DNA of 64,000 nt, taken from Ditylenchus dipsaci. Lineage: Eukaryota > Nematoda > Chromadorea > Rhabditida > Anguinidae. The notes beneath the pieces are model-generated. The model worked only from the letters and a program-made list of their open reading frames with translations, was not told the origin of the DNA and searched no databases. Below are positions 55,083 through 64,000 of the stretch, piece after piece. How positions within the stretch are numbered: position 1 is the stretch's first letter; each line of letters starts with the position of its first letter. The stretch covers positions 160,478 to 224,477 of the forward strand of contig SADC01000844.1 of assembly GCA_004194705.1 (NCBI GenBank). The letters are read 5' to 3'. A program made the position numbers and the translations under genes.

Positions 55083-58000
55083 CAGGGCTGTAAATTTTTT
55101 ATTTTTGACATCCTACATCCACATCCACATCCGGCCAAAAACATCCACATCCGACATCCGACCCAAAAATTTCGACATGCAACATCCACATCCGACATCC
55201 GGCCTAACATTTTTTGACATCCACATCCACATCCATCCGGATGTCAAATTTTTTTGACATCCTGACATCCAAATGACATCCGGATGTCAAATTTTTGACA
55301 TCCGAATTTCCAAGTGATATCTGGATGTTTTTGCCTCCTTAATAGTCCACCAGGTCTTTTACAGCTAACTTTTTTACTGTAATAATGCTACCGTTTATTT
55401 TTTATGCTACTACTTTATACTACTTTATGCCAATTGCCAACCCTCTTTTGACAACCCTCTATATTGACCAACCACCGACGGTGGTCCACCGTTCTCCAAG
55501 TTGACCAGCATTGAGGAAATCATTGCAGTTTTTGCAGTGTATTGAAAATAAAATACTGGGCATAAAAATGGAGAATGTTTATTACGACGTGAAATCAAGA
55601 CACTAATGTGAAACAAATTAACATTCATCAGATCCGAATTGAACCCCAGGAGCACTTTTCTTCGAAGCAAATCCTCCAACGAGCAGCCCTTGACACACCG
55701 GAGTTGATCGACAAACGGGAGAAACCTCGCTCAGGAGCTTGGGAAGTCGCGGGAATTACGAGCAAATCGAATGCCAGTTTGGTGAGCCGAGGCAACTAAA
55801 AAATGTTCAAGTAGCTGGAGAGGGAATAAATACTTTTGAGAAAATAATTTTTTGAATAAAAATATTGGATTCAATATAAGATTTCAATAACAACAATCAG
55901 CAAGGCATACCGTAGAAGCATGATAAATCCAGTATTGCCATGTAGAGCCCTTCTTGCCCAATTTCCACAATCTAGCCTTGTCCAGATGAAGCAGAACTTC
56001 TGCCGCTAGGGAGCTGGGTGAAGGATCATTCATCCAGGAAACACTCGCGCCGCAAGAGCCAAAGAGATCGTCATCTGCGCTGTCCCGTGAGACATCCTCA
56101 TTAGCATCGGATTGCTGATTCACTTCTTCGCCAAACCGATCAGCGTACTGAAAATATTTTATCGAATTTTTATTGGAGGTTGAGAAAAGAGCCGCAAAAA
56201 AAATTTACCATTTTCTTGATCGCTGACTCAATTGCCTGCAGGTCATCCAAAACATAAGGAAGGGTGCGATAGTCCAACGCAGAAGATGCAAGAAACAGTG
56301 GAGCAGTCTAAACTTCGGCAAACGGCGTCGTATGTTCTCCTGTAGACTCTTAAGTTCTTCGGGCGCAGGCTGTAGTTTCTGAATTGAGAAAATGATTGAG
56401 CGAGTGGCAAAATAGGAGGGTATATCTTACCTCAAACTCCGCCAACATGCTATTTAGGCCAGGCAGAAGAAGGGAAAGAGTAGGGGAGGCTTCTTCTTGC
56501 AACCGGATCGTAAAGCGCCAGATTGGTCCTAGCATTGAGATAAAGACGTTCATTGCCTCGGCATCCGCCTCGGTTATTCGCATCGGTGTCCCATTAGCGT
56601 ATCGCCAGTCGAGTTCGAAGCACACCTCATTAAATTCTCGTCGGATCTCAAAAGTCGGCTGAAAATAATGAACTGGATAAAAATAAATAGATTCAAGAAA
56701 ATAAAAGGGCTTACCTGACACCATTGCAATATAATTCCAGCGAGTAGCCGACGGGAGGATGAGCGCAAGCTTCGTCTTCTCCGCCAATTTCATCGTGGCC
56801 AGGTGAGAGTGGTGGAACCGGGAACGAGATCAAACATCTTCTGAAAATATTCACTTACAGAAAATATTCAGCGAGGAAATAAAAATATTACCTTCTTGAA
56901 TACTCGACTCTCGGATCCTTCCTCTCAAATACGTTCTTCACTGAATTCTGGAGTCGATGAGCAGAGCACTTGATATGGCGAAGAGAGTTGAATAGGTCAT
57001 CGGCGTCCTCTCGCACCATCCGTTCATTTTTCGTTTAGTTGGCCGGCATGGTAGCAGCGACGGTCTCTTCACCTGTGCGCCTTCTTCGTCATCACCTATC
57101 TCGAGCTCCATAGCAAGCTGTGAGCCAACGCGTCTCTTGGGCAATGTTTCTGAAAAGGATTTTAATTCATTTTTATTCGTAAGAGACAAATAACAAAAAT
57201 GGCTCACTTCACACCAAGCATCATGTTTGACCCCTGATCGGTGACGAAGAAAGAGACCATGTGGTGGAGAGTCCCTGCTTCTCGAGGCACTGAAGGGTGA
57301 AATGATAAAATGTCAGAGGAAGAAAGAATGATAAACTCACTCTTGCAATTACTCGCCGGTTGTGACGCTCTCGTAGATGCATGATGTCAGCGCGTAGGTC
57401 AGAGGATGGCCTGCTTTGATGTCGAAGACGTGCACCATCAAAAGAAGGAAGGAGAGACGATTTGTTCCTTGTTGTTCCTATGTCGGCGGAGATGGACAAC
57501 CCTGGCGATTTCTTGATGAGTTGAATGAGCACCTTCAGCATTTCATCTAAATCCTCCTCCATTAATTTGTTCAGCTGGGTAGCGTGATGGCACCGTGAGT
57601 TTGGAATGAAAGACAAAAGCTTCTGAAAAAATTTGGCATAAAAAATAGCTGACAAATAAAATACTTGATAATAAAAATGGCTCGCGAATAAAAATACTCA
57701 CCTTGAAGATCATTGACCATAAATTTTCACCGCATATAGAGGTAGCGACCAATTGAGTCAGATCCTTAGCGGGCGACTTCTTTTTTTCGACGACGGGGAA
57801 TTTGAGAGGGTTTATCCAGCCGCGCCTTTGCCTTCTTCGTCGCCTCTTCCTCCTTCCAGTTTGAGTGTTTCCTAGAAAAGTGGAGGGCTGCGTTTGTGAT
57901 AATAGCACACTCGTCGCCGCACTTGACTCCCTTGTTATCCTCGTAGGTGCATCGGCTATTGACATATATTTGGCGCATCCTTCTGAAAATGGGGAGGGAT

Positions 58001-58707
58001 TTCTAAATTATCAAAGGAAAAAATAATAAATAATCTACTCACTTGATCCCTCGCTCTTCCTCGCCACTTGCTCGAAGTTGTTGGCGTATCTCCTGGACCT
58101 TCCGTTTGTTATGTTGGGGCACTGCTTGCTTTTCGACTTCCTCTTCTCCGGATGTTATTTGCACTTCGTGGCTATGGCGACTAGTTGACTGAAGAAAAGT
58201 ATAATTTGGTTAAGAATGTTTCGGGGGAATGGACTATTGGAAATTGTAGATTTGGGAATCGGAAGAATGGGACCAACGATGGACGGAAAGAAGGAAAGAA
58301 ACTCTTTCTGAGTTTTGCGGGATTTTTAGATTATCCATTATTGCGGATTTTGGCGTGTAGTTTTTTCGAAACAACTAAGAAGAAGATTTGAGAACAAGGA
58401 ACAAGTATGTTTGGCGACAAGCGGAAACATCCGCAAGGCATATTGACATCCGCCATGAAACATCCGGACATCCGCTGACATCCGCCATGAAACATCCGAA
58501 AAAAACAATCCGGACATCCGCTGACATGGCCGACTAAAATTTTTTGACATCCACATCCGACATCCGACCTAATTTTTTTTGACATCACATCCACTCCGAC
58601 ATCCGACCAAATTTTTTTGAATCCAACATCCAATTCCGCCGGATTGGATGTTTTCGGATGTACGAACATCCACATCGGATGTATATTCCGGATGTTTTTA
58701 CAGCCTG
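55083..58707 (-). mobile_element. 3.6 kb hAT element with ACATCCGGATGT word arrays
   Basis: Ends cagggctgtaaa / tttacagcctg are flanked by a perfect 8-bp duplication CTTGGAAG (55075-55082 and 58708-58715). Both terminal zones (about 55105-55335 and 58425-58695) are arrays of gacatccacatcc and catccggatgtc words. Removing it joins the esterase frame (HGTFQ + AGIIVEIKD). It encodes a near full-length hAT transposase. Confidence 0.9.
55600..58187 (-). CDS. hAT transposase with BED-type zinc finger
   Basis: Exons on the - strand separated by short introns ending in TTTTCAG. N-terminal acidic/basic piece (58187-58043, EEEVEKQAVPQ); BED-like finger (57966-57770) with Cys-rich CTYEDNKGVKCGDEC and HFSRKH; core pieces at about 57610-57360 (SISADIGTTRN and HVFDIKAGHPLTY), 57290-57215 (VSFFVTDQGSNMML), 57010-56890 (IKCSAHRLQNSVKNVF) and 56793-56420 (LPSATRW, FELDWRYANG). 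Further parts follow at about 56340-56215 and 56150-55900 (AAEVLLHLDKARLWKL), then the dimerisation motif IPATSQAPERGFS (about 55770). The order matches hAT transposases. Several frame slips, so activity is doubtful. The same strand as the esterase is chance. Confidence 0.78.
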
Positions 58708-58873
58708 CTTGGAAGGTGCCGTGTGTTTGCGTCTTAAAAGTTTTGTAAAAGTTAGTCGTAAAGTAGAAAATCGATTTGACGATACCCCAAAAAGTTTTTT
58801 CCCGCCTATGGACCGATGCTATTTTACACCGTAATTTAAAACCTTTTGCCAGTTCTATTTTGATAGTCTGGTG

Positions 58874-60111
58874 TAGGTTGTCGACTCGACTGGTCGATTT
58901 CGACCTTTAAGGTCGAAAAGTCGCAATTTTTCGACTTTCGACCTTCGACTCGACCCGACCGGTCGAAAATTTCGACTTTCGACCTTCGACTCGACCCGAC
59001 CGGTCGAAAATTTCGACTTTCGACCTTCGACTCGACCCGACCGGTCGAGTCTTTCGACCTTCGACTCGACCGGTCGAAATTTCGACTTTCGACCTTCCAT
59101 CGAAGGAAATTTTTGTTTCAATTGCATATGTTCTCACGACGAATAAATTTTCGGACTACATAACCTGCACGAATTTAACTGCACGAGTCAAAACAGGATT
59201 TTTGTCTCAACAAACTGTTTTCAGCACACAATTTTTGGGTTGAATATCATGGTTTATTCGTTCCGAAAAAATAATAAAAATTTTGTGGACAAATTGACCG
59301 AAAAATATGTATAATAATTGATATTTCTAGTGAAAATGCTGCGAAGAAGGCTCGTGAAGCAAAACAACGTTTCAGCAAAAAAAAGCATTTTAGCAGCAAA
59401 AAGTATTTTAGCATCAAAAAAAAGTCTTTTGCAGCACCTTTTTAGGGCAAATTGACCTTTTTGGGCGATTTGCCCGATTTGCCCAGAATGTTTTATTTTC
59501 GCTAGGTTGTCGGTCATTCATGTGCAAAACTGTTAGATTACACGTCAGATTCATGTTCAGCGTAGTTAATTTGTCTTTAAAATCACTATTTCAGTAAGAA
59601 CTCAGATCTCGATTGGCAAAGCAAACGGCAGCTAACCTGCTCATCATCAAAGCTAATCTGGTGGATGAAACTTTGATGAAGGCGAAAAAAACAAAACAAA
59701 GCGATAATTAATTTCAATAAAATTTGTTGTGCTGTTACGTGCATTTGTCCGAATTTTGACTCGACCGGTCAAAAATTTCGACCTTCGACTCGACCGGTCG
59801 AAATTTTCGACTTTCGACCTTCGACTCGACCCGACCGGTCGAAATTTTCGACTTTCGACCTTCGACTTGACCCGACCGGTCGAAATTTTCGACTTTCGAC
59901 CTTCGACTCGACCCGACCGGTCGAAATTTTCGACTTTCGACCTTCGACTCGACCCGACCGGTCGAAATTTTCGACTTTCGACCTTCGACTCGACCCGACC
60001 GTCGAAATTTTCGACTTTCGACCTTCGACTCGACCCGACCGGTCGAAATTTTCGACTTTCGACCTTCCATCGACTCGACCGGTCGAAAATTTCGACCGGT
60101 CGACAACCCTA
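58874..60111. mobile_element. hAT MITE-like element with TCGACCGGTCGA word arrays
   Basis: Ends taggttgtcgac / gtcgacaaccccta-type (gtcgacaaccct plus a) are flanked by a perfect 8-bp duplication GTCTGGTG (58866-58873 and 60112-60119). Arrays of a 34-40 bp unit, cgactcgacccgaccggtcg plus aaattttcgactttcgacctt, fill 58885-59100 and 59758-60105. The centre is AT-rich and non-coding. It lies in an esterase intron. Confidence 0.88.
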
Positions 60112-60255
60112 GTCTGGTGTCAAATATCGCAAGGGCTCTGATTTTGCCAATCAATTTTAAAAATCCGATTTTCACACCTATTCTAAGCCCTACACTATTA
60201 AAAAAAGAGTGCCGTTAAATTAAAATTACTTAAATTACTTAAATTAAAATTAATT

Positions 60256-60405
60256 AATCGACTTGACCCGACCGGTCGAAATTTTCGACTTTCGACCTTC
60301 GACTCGACCCGACGGTCGAAATTTTCGACTTTCGACCTTCGACTTGACCCGACCGGTCGAAATTTTCGACTTTCGACCTTCGACTCGACCCGACCGGTCG
60401 AAATG
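60256..60405. repeat. Second TCGACCGGTCGA array fragment
   Basis: Four more copies of the 34-40 bp unit without the tagggttg end, flanked on both sides by gattttgccaatcaattt and gagtgccgttaaatta repeats, suggesting a local duplication of about 300 bp. Confidence 0.55.
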
Positions 60406-60689
60406 ATTTTGCCAATCAATTTTTAAAAATCGATTTTCACACCTATTCTAAGCCCTACACTATTAAAAAAGAGTGCCGTTAAATTAAAATTAACTGTTTC
60501 AATTGCATATGTTCTCACGACGAATAAATGATTTAACTGCACGAGTCAAAAAGGATTTTTATACACTATTAAAAAAAGAGTGCCGTTAAATTAAAGACTT
60601 TTTGCTTTTAAGAAAAATAAATATTAGGTTTCTGAAAATAGATCGGCGAAATCAGAAACCTTGGAATATTCAGGACCAGACTGTCAAAT

Positions 60690-60785
60690 CAGAACTGGAA
60701 AAAAAGTTAAAAAATAGGGTTAAAAAGTGTTAGACCCTAGGCGGAAACGAACTTTTGGGTGTCGTTAAATTTAGTTTCGACTGTA
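60690..60785. repeat. pogo-like right end beside the esterase exon
   Basis: gaccctaggcggaaacgaac and ctgtcgttaaatttag-like sequence end in tttcgactgta at 60785, about 20 bp from the end of an esterase exon. Repeated gagtgccgttaaat words lie upstream. Confidence 0.45.
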
Positions 60786-61809
60786 GTTTGTAAATTTAAA
60801 AGTATTTACAGCTGTGTATTGGGTGTACCAGAACTTGGAATTATTAGTGACTGCAGAAGCTCCTTGATGGTAGTATTTGTTAAGTATTTTTCGGATTTGA
60901 GCTCTTTTGTTTCCGGATGTTTCTTTAGTATTCAAGTAGTTATCCATATATTCAGTAAATTGGCTTCACTGTAAGAGCTCTGTTGATCCACTGTTCGACC
61001 CAACCAATAGGCAAACACTGAAGCGATTATAATCTCGGATCTGAGCGCTAAAATCCATATTTGAAGATTAAATTTTTGTAGAGTATCTTACTTAGGAGCA
61101 TTCCCTCTCCAAGTGTCGTGCCATACAAGATGTTTTTGACAGGAGACTCTTTTGTTAGTTGCTCGATGCTCTTGCCAGCAAAGAAAGCCTCATCTGCGAC
61201 GGGACAAAAGTGAATTGTGTCCATTCCATAGTTCATTCTTGTCTACAAATCAATAGGGTAAAGGGGTTACAGCATAAGCAGCGAATTTACGTATGGGGCT
61301 GCAGCTTGCCACATTTGCTGAATGGTCTTGGTTCGCAGACAAACTTTAGCTTGGGCGACATTAGTAGAACTGCAACCGAGAGTGGTGGTAAAGTTAGCAG
61401 CGATATCTCGAGTGTGTTTAGAATGAGACCACAGGTTGTAAAGACTACCACTAGACTGGATTGCATTTTTAAAGTATTTATTGGAGAGTGGAGACAAGGT
61501 CTGTGAGTGAGTGGAAACACTACCAGCACTGTTGCCCCAAACAGTCACTTGATCAGGGTCACCGCCGAAAGAGCTAATATGGAGTTGATCCATTTCAAGG
61601 CAGCCGACTGGTCGTAGAAACCAAGGTTGACAAAGCTTGAGTCAAGGGAAAGGAAGCCTAAAACGTGTAAGGATTGCTCAGCCTTGTTTCCCACACTCTA
61701 CAACGAGCCGAGTGATAACTTAAAAAATGTTAAAAAGCAAAACTATGAACAGTATCTGTCTCGCAACGAAGCGTTGAAGCAGGGCTCTCAAAGCAGAATA
61801 AATCGAAAA

Positions 61810-61955
61810 GGACTTAGGATGTACACTCGCTCATCCTAAGTCAGATTTTGCCACGTCGATACTTTCACGTTAATAACTGTAGAATTTCTCGTATAATCAC
61901 GAGAATTTTACAGTTAACGACGGGACAAAATGAGACTCAGGGTGAGCGGTCTTTG
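61810..61955. repeat. Foldback-family repeat in esterase intron
   Basis: gtagaatttctcgtataatc is mirrored by cacgagaattttacag, with outer ctcgctcatcctaagtcag / actcagggtgagcg. Same family as in the laminin introns. Confidence 0.5.
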
Positions 61956-61966
61956 TTGTCCCAAAA

Positions 61967-62200
61967 TAGTGCGCAGGTTCAACCCCATCTGGTGACACGC
62001 TATTTATTTCAGCTTGTTTGACAAATCTGTAGGGGTAATTTGGGTTGCTGATTTTGAATCTTGCGTAAAAAGTAAATTGTCTTCAGTAATTGGTCACAAC
62101 AACTGAAGTGCACGTATGCAGACGTCTGTGACCTATTTTGGGCCAACAAACACTGAAGCAGCATGTATTAAGAATATGTCTAGTCACACAACTGCCCGCC
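61967..62200. repeat. tRNA-derived palindromic SINE-like repeat, copy 3 (esterase intron)
   Basis: agtgcgcaggttcaacccc and cacgctatttatttcagctt match the left part of the copy at 41440; ttggtcacaacaactgaagt matches the middle. Confidence 0.4.
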
Positions 62201-62819
62201 CCTTTAATATGACCAGCGAGCATGATTCTAACTTTCTCATGATAGATATTTCTTACCCATAAACCTAAGACGTATTGAATGCCAACCACAATAATGCCTT
62301 GCGGATTGAAGTGTCTAGCCAGTGTTTGCATTCAAAGAATCTGGTCATGCCATCCACCTCCATGGATCCACACAAGCACTGGGTACTTCTTGACTGCAGG
62401 TGGAGGCTCAGAAGAGTTACCACATTCAAAAAACAGACAGTCTTCAGAGACTGGAATGTTTTAGTCCAGGTCTGAACTAATCTGAGCAAAGTCTTCTTGT
62501 TGGTAACATCCTGGTGGCAACACTTTCCTACAATCTTCTTGTGTTGTTGGCTGGCAGAGGAAGTGGTTTCTCAAATCTTAGTGGCCCTACTGGTGGCTGG
62601 GCATATGGCAGACTGTAGAAGGCGTTGGTTACAAATTCAGCACATTGTGTTGAAAGGAGTATTGCAGACCAGTGGCCTCATACTCAGCCAGCTGTACCAC
62701 TGGATCAGCAGCAGTGGCTAGTGTGAAGAAGAAGAAGACCGTGAAGACAAGAGTCAGCTCCATTCCTTGACTTAAAATGGATACACACATCACGCCTGCT
62801 GCCCTTTTACGCACCTAGT

Positions 62820-63040
62820 CTAGTGCTTATCAGTCTGTCAATATAATCCAAATGTTGCGATCCATCAAAATTATACCATTTTTCGCAGCGCCAATTCGTT
62901 GACAAAATTTTTGAGCTACAGGGTACTTGGATATGCCTTTAGAGCAGGGTTAGTAATCATCCTTTTTAAAAAGATTTGTCGGGACCAAAATCTTTTTCAT
63001 TTTTGAAGTTTTAAGTCAAAATCTTTTTTTTGCTCCAAAA
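62820..63040. other. Upstream of the esterase, nothing firm
   Basis: About 220 bp before the esterase ATG. No clear TATA or promoter element. A repeat fragment (gaagttttaagtcaaaatct) also occurs near 3540. Confidence 0.3.
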
Positions 63041-63080
63041 TACAGTAAACCCTCGATTTAACCCCCTGGGGACCGGCCTT
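63041..63080. repeat. pogo-like left end cut off by another element
   Basis: tacagtaaaccctcgattta with ccccctggggaccggcctt, then an abrupt change of sequence at 63081. Confidence 0.5.
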
Positions 63081-64000
63081 AGTAGTATAGAAAGGCTATT
63101 TCTAGGACACCCATTCCACCCTTTCCCCAAATTAAAAACCCCTTTTTTAAAAAATTTCCCCCGTTCTCAAACATAAATTATACCTCTTTTTATAGCCCTT
63201 TTTAACATAAAAATCAGCAAATTGAAAAATTGACAACGAAAATTCAAATTTATACCAAATTTCGACAAAAATTTCGAAAAAAGTCAGGACAATAATCCCC
63301 CATTTTTCAATTGGATTCAATTCAAAAAAATAATAATATTAGTATATAATATTATATAAAATTAGGCGAAAAATTTATATATTGGTCTCGACAAGAAATT
63401 CAATACACGACATAAAAATCCAGTTGGTATCAAATTGTCGGCCATTTTATTTAAAATAATAAATTTTATAGTTTTACTAGGTTTTTCGCCTTTTTAAGCT
63501 AAAATTTTATATAACCGTAAAAAATGATCTAATCGTACTATTTGTAAATCTTTTAAATTTTCAATTTTTTATACTGTTATGATTATAGCTAAAGTGCTTA
63601 TATTATTTTTTAAAATAAATCTTTTAAATTCTGTTTTATTTTCGTCGCTCAAAGCGACTTTATTTTGCCGAATTGTTTATAAATAACGGTGTCGATTTTC
63701 ATCGGTCGACTTTCGAATTAAAAATGTTCTTTTCGGAATGTTTTATTTTCTAAAATACACCGTTTATAGTCGTCAACGGTGAGTGTTTTCACCACGCTTT
63801 TTTTCACACCTTTCGATTTTTTGTTTTCTTCGCCGTTTTCGACCCGAAATGCGTATTGTTTTGGTTTTAACGCGACTATTTCGGTCATTATTTTACCGTT
63901 AAGTTCGTCTTTAAATTTGCCGATTACTTTTTTATTCGAAATGTCGTAAACGGATGATTTTAGGATAATCGCTGAAATCGAACCAATCTTTGATTTCGAC
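63081..64000 (-). mobile_element. End of a Maverick/Polinton-like element (runs off the window)
   Basis: From agtagtatagaaaggctatt at 63081 the composition changes to very AT-rich sequence, and the - strand at 63718-64000 encodes a type B DNA polymerase C-terminus pointing towards this end. Maverick/Polinton elements have long TIRs starting AG and encode such a polymerase (family knowledge). The other TIR, integrase and capsid genes would lie beyond 64000. Confidence 0.5.
63718..64000 (-). pseudogene. C-terminal part of a Maverick/Polinton-type DNA polymerase B
   Basis: A 93-codon frame (63999 to the TAA at 63718) contains NKKVIGKFKDELNG and later a KKSKGVKKSVV stretch, matching my memory of the C-terminal region of protein-primed polymerases in these elements. 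A preceding piece in another frame (DWFDFSDYP) and a following piece beyond the stop (NKVALSD) belong to the same region, so at least two frame breaks exist. This would be the polymerase that copies the element. Only its last part is in the window. The identification rests on recognising the motif order, with no search. Confidence 0.55.

Larger units (their letters stand above)
54471..62763 (-). pseudogene. Secreted carboxylesterase / cholinesterase-like gene, interrupted by transposons
   Basis: Alpha/beta-hydrolase of the type B carboxylesterase family, probably secreted. Exon 1 (62763-62257): signal peptide (MELTLVFTVFFFFTLATAA), YAQPPVGPLRFEKP, SEDCLFFE and VWIHGGGW, with an in-frame stop at 62332-62334 and other slips. 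Exon 2 (61657-61282): nucleophile Ser in VWGNSAG (61528-61530), with a slip at about 61589. Exon 3 (about 61243-61095): acidic triad member probably in TTLGEG. Exon 4 (about 61058-60808): KRAQIRKILNKYYHQG. The last exon (about 58736-54471) carries the His in YAPHGYEF (near 54948) and ends LGYGSDIFV-stop, but is split by a 3.6 kb hAT element and a 178-bp pogo-like element. Some slips resemble the homopolymer errors in laminin; the insertions are real breaks unless spliced out. Confidence 0.82.

Noticed and set aside
58855..60419. Several long frames rich in RPVES and KVES repeats on both strands
   Set aside because: They are translations of the tcgaccggtcgaaatttt array, open in several frames because the unit lacks stops.

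Overview
This window is a stretch of animal (metazoan) nuclear DNA, AT-rich and crowded with transposons. Two host genes are recognisable: a complete laminin alpha chain on the + strand (about 30.54-50.98 kb, roughly 51 short exons) and a secreted carboxylesterase/cholinesterase-like gene on the - strand (about 62.76-54.47 kb) that is broken by transposons. Most introns are short and end in TTTTCAG or TTTTTAG, and the laminin ATG sits just 3' of such an acceptor. This would suit a nematode, but the species cannot be named from the sequence. The laminin has the alpha-3/5 layout (Drosophila LanA, C. elegans EPI-1).

Layout. 0-25 kb holds no gene I can support. It is a patchwork of inverted-repeat elements: a 4.4 kb element with long terminal inverted repeats (TIRs), families ending in TACCGTA, pogo-like elements starting TACAGTCGA, several hAT elements with 8-bp target duplications, a 1.4 kb palindrome, small hairpins and tRNA-like repeats. 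25.2-30.3 kb is a nest: a MULE with a complete eight-exon transposase lies inside a hAT element, which itself lies inside an older inverted repeat. 30.5-51.0 kb is laminin, with more elements in its introns. 52.05-54.41 kb is a TIR element encoding a FLYWCH finger, the start of a MULE transposase and a Ulp1-type cysteine protease. 54.47-62.76 kb is the esterase, carrying a 3.6 kb hAT with transposase in one coding exon, a pogo-like element near the C-terminus, and a hAT element in an intron. The last 0.9 kb looks like the end of a Maverick/Polinton, with the C-terminal part of a type B DNA polymerase.

Two general points. First, laminin and esterase exons contain frame slips, most of them one base missing from a short homopolymer in a conserved domain. 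This looks more like consensus error than decay, so gene models need indel correction. Second, at least seven elements with 8-bp (hAT-type) duplications share one design: their ends are arrays of a short, usually self-complementary word, and the word differs between elements (GCGATATATCGC, TCGACCGGTCGA, ACATCCGGATGT, ACGGGATCCCGT, AACCGGTT and others). The pogo-like, TACCGTA, MULE and Ulp1 elements show the same habit. This diversification of terminal words is the most unusual feature of the window.
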